From Treponema sp. (GTDB taxonomy: Bacteria; Spirochaetota; Spirochaetia; Treponematales; Treponemataceae), in assembly GCA_024693715.1 (NCBI GenBank), contig JAILKS010000023.1:1-36464 (forward strand): 36,464 nt of DNA, in the 5' to 3' direction. A model generated the notes under the pieces. It was not told where the DNA came from. It saw nothing but the letters and a program-made list of their open reading frames with translations, and did not search any database. Shown piece by piece: positions 1-7,747 of this stretch. The translations under genes were made by a program, and so were the position numbers. Position 1 is the first letter of the stretch, and each line of letters begins with the position of its first letter.

Positions 1-1242
1 GTAATTGTCATCTTTTTAGACAGAGCAATTTCTTCTTTCTATCCATATATAATTGAACAATTTCCAGAGCTCGAAAAATCTTTCTCTGGTTTTACATATT
101 ATCCAAATACTTTAAGCACAGGTATATACACTTCTTTTGGTTATCCTAGTATGGTTGGAGGGTATGAATATACTCAACAAAATATTAATAAACGTCCGGA
201 TGAATTACTAAAAGATAAACATAATGAAGCAATGTTAGTTATGCCTACCCTTTTTGCAGATGGCGGTTATGATGTAACTTTTGTAAATCCATCCTATGCA
301 AATTATAAATATTCTAAGACAGCTTCATTTTTTGATGATTATCCTTATATCAACGGTATTGATACAAAAGGCACTCTTTCTAAAATCTACATGAAAGAAA
401 AAAATATTGATTATAACAACATAATGGATTCCATTTGTAAAAAACAAATTGTTAACTTTGTTGTTATAGAAGGCATGTATCCTTTATTACGAGATATTTT
501 TCAAAAAACTGTAAGAGATGATTCTGTTGATAAAAGTGCTTTTGTTGATAATTTCTCTGATTTATATTATTTAAAAGAGCTTTCTGAATTTAATAATGAA
601 AATCCGACATTCACTTTTATTGGAAATGAAACGACACATGAACCGACAAGTCTTGAAGCTCCCGCTTATGAAATACCCGGAGTATTTAAAACCGGTTCAA
701 CAGGTCCATACAAAGCATTAAATTCAAAGGATGGAATGGAATATCAGGTAAATGCAGGCGCAATTGTTCAGCTTGGAAAATATTTTGATTATCTGCAGGA
801 AATTGGTGTTTACGATAACAGCAGAATTATTGTTGTCTCTGATCATGGATATTTTGATTTTATTTCTACATTCAGTAATTTCCGTAATCCAACAATTCCA
901 GCAAGCTTTAATCCTTTGCTTCTTGTAAAAGATTTTAATGAACAAGGTAAAATTAAAACTGATTATCAATTAATGACAAATGCAGATACACTTTTTCTTG
1001 CAAAACAAGATCTTAATCTTTCTAATGTAAATCCATTTACACAAAAGGAATTTACAACCGAAAAAGATCCTGTTTATGTATGGGGAGCAAATAATGGGGA
1101 ATCAAGTGTAGCTAACATCAAAAATAAAACTCAATTTACACTGACTACAGGATACAAAGTTAAAGATAATCTTTTCGAACCAAAAAACTGGGAAGAAATT
1201 ACCTATAAAGAATATTTAAAAGAAACTCAAGGAGATAAATAA
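1..1242 (+). CDS. LTA-synthase/sulfatase-like phosphatase-superfamily protein, 5' partial
   Basis: The reading frame is open from the first base of the window, so the annotated Met at 151 is internal and the true start and any membrane domain lie upstream. The visible ~413 residues are the extracytoplasmic catalytic part of an alkaline-phosphatase/sulfatase-fold enzyme. It has a NETTHEP segment near 618-660, typical of the substrate pocket of this group, and an SDHG metal-binding motif near 838-850, followed by a region that in family members holds further metal ligands. Known relatives include lipoteichoic acid synthase and phosphoethanolamine or phosphoglycerol transferases, so a transfer of a glycerophosphate-like group on the outer face of the membrane is plausible. 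It overlaps the next gene, a CDP-glycerol glycerophosphotransferase homologue, by one base (stop TAA, start ATG), which supports a shared operon and a teichoic-acid-like role. The exact substrate cannot be told. Confidence 0.8.
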   Translation, partial: VIVIFLDRAISSFYPYIIEQFPELEKSFSGFTYYPNTLSTGIYTSFGYPSMVGGYEYTQQNINKRPDELLKDKHNEAMLVMPTLFADGGYDVTFVNPSYANYKYSKTASFFDDYPYINGIDTKGTLSKIYMKEKNIDYNNIMDSICKKQIVNFVVIEGMYPLLRDIFQKTVRDDSVDKSAFVDNFSDLYYLKELSEFNNENPTFTFIGNETTHEPTSLEAPAYEIPGVFKTGSTGPYKALNSKDGMEYQVNAGAIVQLGKYFDYLQEIGVYDNSRIIVVSDHGYFDFISTFSNFRNPTIPASFNPLLLVKDFNEQGKIKTDYQLMTNADTLFLAKQDLNLSNVNPFTQKEFTTEKDPVYVWGANNGESSVANIKNKTQFTLTTGYKVKDNLFEPKNWEEITYKEYLKETQGDK

Positions 1243-2486
1243 TGAATACATTTCTTTACATTGATCCCGGCACGGGTTCAATGCTTTTTTCTATTATTAT
1301 TGCAGCCGTTGCAACTATTTCGTTTGGAGCAAGAGCACTTTGGATAAAGCTTAGAGTTGTTTTTTCCGGTAAAAAAGCGGGTGAAATTAAAACTGATGCA
1401 GATAAAAAACCTTATATAATTTATAATGAAGGTAATCAATACTGGAATGTATTTAAGCCTGTATGTGATGAATTTGAAAAACGAAAGCTTGAGCTAATTT
1501 ATTACACATCCTCTAAAACTGATCCTGTTTTTGAACAGAATTATGAATATGTAAAGCCTGCCTTTATCGGTGAAGGAAACTCTGCGTTTGCAAAGCTTAA
1601 TATGATTAGTGCAGACTTTGTTCTTATGACAACACCGGGGCTTCACGTTTATCAGCTTAAAAGAAGTAAACGTGTAAAGCATTATTCTCATGTTCTTCAT
1701 ATGCCTAATGATGCAACAACTTATAGACTTTTTGGTCTGGACTTTTTTGATTCTGTTCTTTTGACAGGTGATTATCAGAAAGAAGATATTCAATTCCTTG
1801 AAGCTCAGCGGGGTATTAATCCAAAAGAACTGGTTACAGTAGGTTGTACTTACCTTGATGTTTATAAAGAAAACATTGCAAAGATTCCGAATGAAGAAAA
1901 TCATCCGTTTACAGTTCTTGTTTCGCCAAGCTGGGGCGACGTTGGTATTTTAAAAAAGTATGGTGAAAAGCTGCTTGATCCTCTTTCACAGACTTGCTGG
2001 AGAATTATTATACGCCCTCATCCACAGTCAAAAAAATCAGAAGCAGATATGCTTGCAAAACTCGAAGAACGCTATAAGGATAATAAGAATATTGAATGGG
2101 ATTACGAGCGTCAGAATATATTCAGTCTTAAAAAAGCAGATGTTATGATTTCTGATTTCTCCGGTATTATTTTTGATTATACCTTCCTTTGCGATAAGCC
2201 TGTTATGTATGTAAAATCAAATATGGATTTGCGTCCTTATGATGCATACGATCTTGGCGAAAAAGAATTGTGGCAGTATTCTGCATTAAAGACATTTGGA
2301 ACTGAACTTCAGGAAGAACAGTTTGCAAACATCAAAGAAGTAATTCAATCTATGAGCGATTCAAAAGAGCTTGAAGCAGCACGTCACGAAGCAAAAGCAA
2401 CTGCCTGGATGCATGAAGGTCAGGCCGGTAAAAACATTGCAGATTATATGATTGCAACTGTAGAAAAGCTTAATAAGGCTGAATAG
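1242..2486 (+). CDS. CDP-glycerol glycerophosphotransferase-like protein (TagB/TagF family)
   Basis: The 414-residue protein begins with a short segment containing DPGTGSML and one membrane helix (about residues 10-35). A cytosolic GT-B-like domain follows. The hallmark segments of the CDP-glycerol glycerophosphotransferase family are visible: RPHPQS around residue 256, and MISDFSGIIFDY near residue 302 followed by KPVMYV. Family members transfer glycerol phosphate (or ribitol phosphate) from a CDP donor to a growing polymer at the membrane. It overlaps the upstream LTA-synthase-like gene by one base and is 9 bases from the downstream LicC-like gene, so the three are probably cotranscribed. 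True teichoic acids are not expected in a spirochete, so the acceptor is more likely a glycolipid or surface glycan; that is inference. Confidence 0.8.
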   Translation: MNTFLYIDPGTGSMLFSIIIAAVATISFGARALWIKLRVVFSGKKAGEIKTDADKKPYIIYNEGNQYWNVFKPVCDEFEKRKLELIYYTSSKTDPVFEQNYEYVKPAFIGEGNSAFAKLNMISADFVLMTTPGLHVYQLKRSKRVKHYSHVLHMPNDATTYRLFGLDFFDSVLLTGDYQKEDIQFLEAQRGINPKELVTVGCTYLDVYKENIAKIPNEENHPFTVLVSPSWGDVGILKKYGEKLLDPLSQTCWRIIIRPHPQSKKSEADMLAKLEERYKDNKNIEWDYERQNIFSLKKADVMISDFSGIIFDYTFLCDKPVMYVKSNMDLRPYDAYDLGEKELWQYSALKTFGTELQEEQFANIKEVIQSMSDSKELEAARHEAKATAWMHEGQAGKNIADYMIATVEKLNKAE

Positions 2487-2495
2487 GAATTATAT

Positions 2496-3386
2496 ATGCT
2501 TACAGAAAAACAGTTTGATGTACTTTCTCTCATGGCCGAAAATCAGGATAAAAAAATCTCACAAAGAGAAATGTCTAAATCAACCGGTTATTCTTTAGGA
2601 ACAATTAATTCCATCATCACAAATCTTGAAGAGCTTGGTTTCATTGCAGATAAAAAACTTCTTCCAAAAGCAATAGATGAGCTCGAGGCTTATCGTGTAA
2701 AACGTATGATTTTTGTTGCAGCTGGGGTAGGGGTAAGAATGCTGCCAATCACTCTTAATACTCCAAAGCCTCTTGTTCGAATTAAAGGCGTAAGAATTAT
2801 TGATACAATGATAGATGCCGCCATCGAAGCCGGTATAGAAGAAATCTATATTGTCCGAGGCTACCTTTCTGAACAGTTTGATCAGCTTTTGTATAAGTAT
2901 CCTTTTATAAAGTTTATTGAAAATCCTGAATATAACGAAGGAAACAACATCTGCTCTCTTCTTTATGCGGCAGACCTGCTGGAAAATTCTTATATCTGTG
3001 AGGCAGACATTTTCTTAAAAAATAAATCTCTCATTCGTAAATATCAATATAAGTCTAACTATTGCGGCATTAAATGTGAACAGACAGATGACTGGTGTCT
3101 TTCTGAAGCTAAAGGAATAATAACAGGCGTTACTGTCGGCGGTACAAACGGCTACAGAATGCTTGGAATAAGTTACTGGAATAAAAAAGACGGTACTAAG
3201 CTTGCAGAATGCATTAAGAAAGCTTATAAAATGCCTGGCGGTAAAGAACGCTACTGGGATTCTGTTCCGCTTACATTATTTTCAGATGAATTTGAACTTA
3301 CAATCCGTAAATGCGAATTCAGTGATTTTGAAGAAATTGATACCCTTTCTGAACTTAAAAAAGTCGATAGTGTTTATAATTTATAA
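2496..3386 (+). CDS. licC: Winged-helix/LicC-type cytidylyltransferase fusion
   Basis: The 296-residue protein has two parts. Residues 1-65 form a MarR/ArsR-like winged helix (ISQREMSKSTGYSLGTIN is the recognition helix region). Residues 70-296 are a nucleotidyltransferase resembling LicC, the CTP:phosphocholine cytidylyltransferase. The glycine-rich nucleotide loop AAGVGVRMLPIT and the PKPL lysine follow directly, then EADIFL (metal site region), TDDW, GISYW and RYWDS, all typical of LicC or the related PntC domain that activates 2-aminoethylphosphonate. The expected reaction is CTP plus phosphocholine (or an aminophosphonate) to the CDP/CMP-linked head group and pyrophosphate. It follows the CDP-glycerol enzyme by 9 bases. 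HTH-NTase fusions of this kind are known in firmicutes. The choice between phosphocholine and aminoethylphosphonate is open. Confidence 0.75.
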   Translation: MLTEKQFDVLSLMAENQDKKISQREMSKSTGYSLGTINSIITNLEELGFIADKKLLPKAIDELEAYRVKRMIFVAAGVGVRMLPITLNTPKPLVRIKGVRIIDTMIDAAIEAGIEEIYIVRGYLSEQFDQLLYKYPFIKFIENPEYNEGNNICSLLYAADLLENSYICEADIFLKNKSLIRKYQYKSNYCGIKCEQTDDWCLSEAKGIITGVTVGGTNGYRMLGISYWNKKDGTKLAECIKKAYKMPGGKERYWDSVPLTLFSDEFELTIRKCEFSDFEEIDTLSELKKVDSVYNL

Positions 3387-4142
3387 TAATGAATACAAAT
3401 ATTCATTCTCTTTAATTCTCGGGTAGATTTTATTCAACGCTCTGTCCAGCATTGCTTCATCGTCAATTTCTGTCCAGGCATAATATTCAATCTTGCGAAC
3501 ATAAACAGGCTCATTACCGGAAGTAGAAATACGTTTAAGGGCACCTTCATAATCAAGCTTTGCAAGACGTTCTCTGTTCTGGTCATAATAGGCGCACATT
3601 TTAGAAAGTGCATTTTTAGAAACCTTAGTAATTCCTACAAGTTCACCGGCAGGGTCTGGTATTATTGTTTTATCCTTGCTTACCTCTGTAAGGCGGTTTT
3701 TATCATCTGCGCCAAGATAAACTTCATCATGGCTGTTAGACTTTCCGGAAGCAAGAATTACGTTATCGCGTTCATCTGCATTTAAAACCTTAAGGCCTAT
3801 TTTGTCGTAAATTAAATCGCTTTCCAGAAGAAGGCATGTATCGTCAATGAATGGAGCGCAAACTTCAAGAGTACCCATGCTGCTTGTGTTCATATAATTA
3901 TCGTTTCTGACAGTTTTTATCTGAGGATATTTTTTTGCAAGGTTATCGTACCATTCAGAACAGTGGCCGGTTCCAATAATTATTTTTTCAATCCCGGCTT
4001 CAATGAGCTTTTGTACAGATAATTCCACCATTGGAATCCCTTCAATTTCTATAAAACCCTTTGGCATTTCTGTGGTACGTCCGCCAAAGCGAGAACCAAG
4101 TCCACCTGCCATAATAACTGCCTGTTTAATCATATTTAACAT
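3381..4142 (-). CDS. Nucleotidyltransferase of the sugar/choline/aminophosphonate cytidylyltransferase type
   Basis: The 253-residue protein opens with the nucleotide-binding signature MAGGLGSRFGGRTTEMPKGF. The G-rich loop and PKG lysine are clear. LLESDLIYD near residue 105 supplies an acidic metal-site residue, and YAWTEIDDEAMLDRA near residue 222 a conserved C-terminal motif. The fold is that of nucleoside triphosphate transferases, and this subtype is often found in phosphocholine or phosphonate surface-decoration clusters, so a CTP-dependent head-group activation is likely. The substrate is not proved. A second Met nine bases further in (start at 4133) is an equally good start, because no ribosome binding site precedes either; an A/T-rich -10-like TATAAA sits just before the first Met. 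It ends tail to tail with licC, overlapping by six bases, and is divergent from the ABC transporter. Confidence 0.7.
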   Translation of the reverse strand: MLNMIKQAVIMAGGLGSRFGGRTTEMPKGFIEIEGIPMVELSVQKLIEAGIEKIIIGTGHCSEWYDNLAKKYPQIKTVRNDNYMNTSSMGTLEVCAPFIDDTCLLLESDLIYDKIGLKVLNADERDNVILASGKSNSHDEVYLGADDKNRLTEVSKDKTIIPDPAGELVGITKVSKNALSKMCAYYDQNRERLAKLDYEGALKRISTSGNEPVYVRKIEYYAWTEIDDEAMLDRALNKIYPRIKENEYLYSLL

Positions 4143-4190
4143 TTTATAGTTATTTTTTCATAAAGTAAATATAAAAATCACGGAATTTTG

Positions 4191-4290
4191 TTCACTTTTA
4201 GTTGTTCAGCATTAGTTTTTGAACATTATTGATTGATTTTTTCACTTATATGTTCTAAAATTGTATATGAAGTGTGATTTTTTGAACATT
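4191..4290. repeat. Imperfect direct repeats in the divergent promoter region (possible operator)
   Basis: Between the divergent nucleotidyltransferase and ABC transporter genes the sequence TTTTTGAACATT occurs twice (4216-4227 and 4279-4290), and TTCACTT occurs before each copy (4191 and 4241). Further GTTC/GAAC cores lie between them. The second copy ends 12 bases before the ABC-transporter start codon, overlapping the region just upstream of its ribosome binding site. This looks like a duplicated binding site for a regulator or an old tandem duplication; no regulator can be named. Confidence 0.45.
4233..4261 (+). promoter_or_regulatory. Candidate promoter of the ABC transporter operon
   Basis: TTGATT at 4233-4238 and TAAAAT at 4256-4261 are 17 bases apart and lie about 40 bases upstream of the ABC ATPase start codon. 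The match is moderate in a very AT-rich region, so the call is tentative. The two TTTTTGAACATT copies flank it. Confidence 0.35.
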
Positions 4291-4302
4291 TAGGAGTGAT
4301 AA

Positions 4303-5052
4303 ATGCTTGAAATTAAAAATATTGTTAAAGCTTATAACGACGTAACAATCCTTAATGACATTTCTTTATCAATTAATAATTCAGAGATTGTTTCAATTTT
4401 AGGACCTTCAGGCAGCGGTAAAACTACTCTTCTTAATATAATTCTTGGAATTACAAATCCGGATTCAGGAAACATTATTTTTGATGATAATGATATTACA
4501 AAGACTCCGATGGAAAACCGCGGATTTAATATTGTTTTTCAGGACTATGCACTTTTTCCAAATCTTAACGCATATAAAAATATTACATACGGTTTAAGAA
4601 ACAAAGCAAATATTTCTACACAGGAAGAAGTAGATACACTTATTGATCTTCTTGAGCTTCGTGAACATCTTGATAAAAAAATTGATAATCTTTCCGGCGG
4701 TCAAAAGCAGCGTGTTGCACTTGCAAGAACTCTTGTAATGAAGCCGAAAATCCTTTTGCTTGACGAACCTCTTTCGGCGCTTGATGGTGTAATTAAGGAA
4801 TCTATCAAACAGAAAATTGTAACAGTTGCAAAAGAGTTTAAGCTTACAACTATTATTGTAACTCATGATCCGGAAGAAGCACTTACAATCAGTGACAGAG
4901 TAATTATTCTTAACAAAGGAAAAATCGAACAGTTTGATACACCGGACAATATTATTAATAATCCGCAAAGTGATTTTGTAAAAGATTTTATAATCCAGCA
5001 GCTTGCCATTAAAAAGAATAATATCTTTAAATTATTCGGCGGGGAGAAATAA
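4303..5052 (+). CDS. ABC transporter ATP-binding protein (iron/aminophosphonate importer type)
   Basis: The 249-residue protein is a complete nucleotide-binding subunit. It shows Walker A GPSGSGKTT (residues 34-42), a Q-loop at VFQDY, the signature LSGGQKQR, Walker B ILLLDEP followed by the D-loop SALD, and the switch histidine in VTHD. It drives import by hydrolysing ATP on the inner face of the membrane. It lacks the C-terminal TOBE extension common in the larger (about 350-residue) FbpC/PotA-type ATPases. The start has an AGGAG ribosome binding site. The permease gene begins three bases after its stop codon, and the binding protein follows, so all three subunits of one importer are present in order. 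Confidence 0.93.
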   Translation: MLEIKNIVKAYNDVTILNDISLSINNSEIVSILGPSGSGKTTLLNIILGITNPDSGNIIFDDNDITKTPMENRGFNIVFQDYALFPNLNAYKNITYGLRNKANISTQEEVDTLIDLLELREHLDKKIDNLSGGQKQRVALARTLVMKPKILLLDEPLSALDGVIKESIKQKIVTVAKEFKLTTIIVTHDPEEALTISDRVIILNKGKIEQFDTPDNIINNPQSDFVKDFIIQQLAIKKNNIFKLFGGEK

Positions 5053-5055
5053 CTG

Positions 5056-6687
5056 ATGTTCAGTAGAATCAAAAACAAACAGATAAATACTGTATTTACT
5101 GTCGTATTATTGTTCTTTCTTCTTTTTACGATTTATCCGCTTTTAATTCTTTTTAAGAATGCTTTTACACAAGGAGCAGGCTCTAACGCTGTTTTTTCTT
5201 TCATAAACTTTAAGAATGTTTTTGTAAAAGGAAAATTCCTGCAGGCCTTCTGGAACAGTACAAAGGTCAGTTTTATAAGTGCAGTCATTACAACAATCCT
5301 TGCATTTATTCTGGCGTATACAGAAAATTTTACAAACATTTCCGTAAGACTTAAAAAGCTTTTAAGAACCCTTGCTGTTTTTCCTATGCTGCTTCCTACA
5401 ATTACATACGGTTTTGCAGTAATTTATTCTTTCGGTAAAAACGGCCTGATAACAAGATTATTTGGTTTTCAGTTGTTTGATTTTTACGGCTTTAACGGTC
5501 TTATTTTTTGTTATGTAATTTATACCCTGCCAATCTCATTTACACTTATACGAAACACAATGTCTTATATAGACAAGCGCTTTTTAATTGTCTGTCGTGT
5601 AATGGGAGATTCTTCCATAAAGAGCTTTTATACTGCAATTTTGCAGCCACTTTCAGGTACTCTTGCTGTATCTTTAGTACAAAGCTTTTTCCTTTCATTT
5701 ACAGACTTTGGTATTCCGGCATCTATCGGTGGAAGATACACAGTAATTGCAGAGCTTCTTTATAACACAATGCTCGGAAGTCTTCCGGATTTTCATCAGG
5801 GTTCTGTAATTGCATTGTTCATGCTGCTTCCTTCAGTTTTAAGTATTCTTTTATTAAATTATCTTCAGCGCTTTAATGTAAGATATAATAAAATATCTAA
5901 GATTGATTTACAGAAAAATGCATTACGCGATGTAATCTGGACAATTGTTTCTTTCTTTATTATCATCTGCATCCTCAGTGTATTTGTAATTGTTTTTGTT
6001 GCTCCGTTTGTAACTGAATGGCCTTATAACATGGGCTTTACCTTTAAGAATGTTCAGAATGTTTTTGCAGATAAGTCTCTTACAAGAGTATTCTCAAATT
6101 CTCTTGTTGCCGCTTTCTTTACTGCAACCTTTGGTACAGGCTTTGTTTATATTGCAGCCCTTGCAAGCGCAAGAAGTAAGCTTCATCCTTTTTTTTCAAA
6201 GGTAATTGCTTCTATGGCTCAAATTTCAAATGCTCTGCCTGGAATGGTTTTAGGTATTGCATTTTTGCTTGCCTTTAAGAAGACACCTCTTCATAACACA
6301 ATGGCAATAATCATTCTTTGTAATCTTGTCCATTTCTTTGCAACTCCATTCTTAATGATGAAGGGTGCTTTGGATAAAATGAATGATTCGTGGGAAAATA
6401 CAGCGCTTTTACTTGGAGATAACTGGATTAAAACAGTTGTAAGAATCATTACTCCAAATGCAATTGTAAGTCTTCTGGAAGTATTTGTTTATCTTTTTAT
6501 CAACGGACTTGTAACTGTAAGTGCAATAATTTTCCTTTGCGGGGCACGTACAATGGTTATTACAACAAAGATTCAGGAGCTTCAGCATTTTGCAAAGTTC
6601 AATGAAATCTTTATTCTTTCAATTTTGATTTTTATAACAAACCTCATAATGAAGACAATTAAAGGTATTGTTAATAAAAATAGATAA
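5056..6687 (+). CDS. ABC transporter permease, two fused MetI-like domains
   Basis: This 543-residue integral membrane protein is made of two successive permease domains, each of about six helices, giving roughly twelve membrane segments. Each half has a degenerate EAA loop that docks on the ATPase: one around residues 180-200 (VMGDSS then PLSG) and one around 455-475 (LLGDNW then TPNA). Fused permeases of this length are typical of iron(III) transporters (FbpB/AfuB) and of putative 2-aminoethylphosphonate transporters. The neighbouring cytidylyltransferases favour an organophosphorus ligand, but the sequence of the permease alone cannot decide it. It sits between the ATPase and the binding-protein genes in a compact operon. 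Confidence 0.9.
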   Translation: MFSRIKNKQINTVFTVVLLFFLLFTIYPLLILFKNAFTQGAGSNAVFSFINFKNVFVKGKFLQAFWNSTKVSFISAVITTILAFILAYTENFTNISVRLKKLLRTLAVFPMLLPTITYGFAVIYSFGKNGLITRLFGFQLFDFYGFNGLIFCYVIYTLPISFTLIRNTMSYIDKRFLIVCRVMGDSSIKSFYTAILQPLSGTLAVSLVQSFFLSFTDFGIPASIGGRYTVIAELLYNTMLGSLPDFHQGSVIALFMLLPSVLSILLLNYLQRFNVRYNKISKIDLQKNALRDVIWTIVSFFIIICILSVFVIVFVAPFVTEWPYNMGFTFKNVQNVFADKSLTRVFSNSLVAAFFTATFGTGFVYIAALASARSKLHPFFSKVIASMAQISNALPGMVLGIAFLLAFKKTPLHNTMAIIILCNLVHFFATPFLMMKGALDKMNDSWENTALLLGDNWIKTVVRIITPNAIVSLLEVFVYLFINGLVTVSAIIFLCGARTMVITTKIQELQHFAKFNEIFILSILIFITNLIMKTIKGIVNKNR

Positions 6688-6716
6688 GTTAATAAATATA
6701 TAGGAGAAATCTGAAA

Positions 6717-7703
6717 ATGAAAAAAATCTTTTCTTTAATGAGTCTTTCACTTTGTTTAGTGCTTGCGCTTTGTGCATTTGCAGGCTGTTCGAAAAAAACA
6801 AATGCTGAACGAACTGTAATCATTTATTCTAATGCCGATGATGAAGCTGTTGTCGCTATAAAAAAAGCACTTGATGCAAACGGATATGAAGGAAAATATA
6901 TTTTCCAGTCTTTTGGTACAAGTGAATTGGGCGGCAAACTTTTTGCCGAAGGTTCTGATATAGAAGCTGATCTTATTACAATGAGTTCTTTTTATATTGA
7001 AAGTGCACAGGCAATGAACAATATGTTCAAAAAACTTGAATTTTCTACAAATCAGGTTATTAAAACACCAGATTATTATACACCGCTTCTTGCAATTCAG
7101 GGTACGGTAATTGTAAACACAAAACTTCTTTCTGAAAACGGACTTAATAAGCCGCAAAGCATTAAAGATATTGGAAATGCTGAATACAAGGATTTAGTGA
7201 GTGTTGTTGATCCGATGGGAAGTACAACTGCATGGCTTATGGTTCAGGCTTTAATTGAAGAATATGGTGAAAGTGGAACAGAAGATATTCTTAAAGCAAT
7301 TTATAATAATGCTGGTCCTCATCTGGAACTTAGTGGTTCCGGTCCTATCAAGAAGATTCGCAGCGGTGAAGTTGCAGTCGGCTTTGGTCTGCGTCATCAG
7401 GCTGTGAGAGATAAAAAAAGCGGACTTCCTATTGATTACGTAGATCCGACAGAAGGAAACTTTGCTCTTACAGAATCTGTAGCAGTTATAAATAAAAAGA
7501 ACTATAATCCTCTTGCAATGGAAATTGCGGAATGCATCATCAAGAATGCCCGTGCAGATATTATAAAGGATTATCCGGTTGTTCTTTACGAGGGTGAAAC
7601 TGTAGATGCCGAAAACATTGCAGGTAACAGCAAAACTTTCAGTCAGACACTTACAACAGAACTTTTAAGGGAACATCAGGAACTTAGTGAAAGTTGCAAA
7701 TAA
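6717..7703 (+). CDS. ABC transporter substrate-binding lipoprotein (iron/2-aminoethylphosphonate type)
   Basis: The 328-residue protein has a lipoprotein signal: a basic start, a hydrophobic stretch and the lipobox FAGC with Cys24 as the lipid anchor. The mature part has the layout of class II periplasmic binding proteins for iron(III) and 2-aminoethylphosphonate. It begins with VIIYSNADDE, has a hinge-region segment TVIVNTKLL, and a late SGSGPIKKIRSGEVAVGFG segment followed by YVDPTEGNFA. It should capture the ligand in the periplasm and hand it to the fused permease. A ribosome binding site AGGAG precedes the start. A preference for aminophosphonate over iron is inferred from the adjacent nucleotidyltransferases and not shown by individual residues. 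Confidence 0.85.
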   Translation: MKKIFSLMSLSLCLVLALCAFAGCSKKTNAERTVIIYSNADDEAVVAIKKALDANGYEGKYIFQSFGTSELGGKLFAEGSDIEADLITMSSFYIESAQAMNNMFKKLEFSTNQVIKTPDYYTPLLAIQGTVIVNTKLLSENGLNKPQSIKDIGNAEYKDLVSVVDPMGSTTAWLMVQALIEEYGESGTEDILKAIYNNAGPHLELSGSGPIKKIRSGEVAVGFGLRHQAVRDKKSGLPIDYVDPTEGNFALTESVAVINKKNYNPLAMEIAECIIKNARADIIKDYPVVLYEGETVDAENIAGNSKTFSQTLTTELLREHQELSESCK

Positions 7704-7723
7704 TTATGTAATTCTGATATAAT
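7694..7723 (+). promoter_or_regulatory. Promoter upstream of the DUF4422-glf pair
   Basis: TTGCAA (7694-7699) and an extended -10 box TGA-TATAAT (-10 at 7718-7723) are separated by 18 bases. The -35 box overlaps the last codons of the binding-protein gene. The DUF4422 gene starts 25 bases after the -10, behind a GGAAG ribosome binding site, so this pair may be transcribed separately from the importer. Confidence 0.5.
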
Positions 7724-7747
7724 TATATTCATATCGGAAGTATAGGT

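Noticed and set aside
151..1242. ATG at 151 as the start of the sulfatase-like gene
   Set aside because: The frame is open to base 1 and the upstream codons read like part of the same domain, so this is an internal Met of a gene cut by the window edge.
4303..7703. Importer called as an iron(III) transporter
   Set aside because: The fold family allows it, but the neighbouring cytidylyltransferases favour an organophosphorus ligand. Neither can be proved from the sequence, so both are kept as alternatives in the entries.
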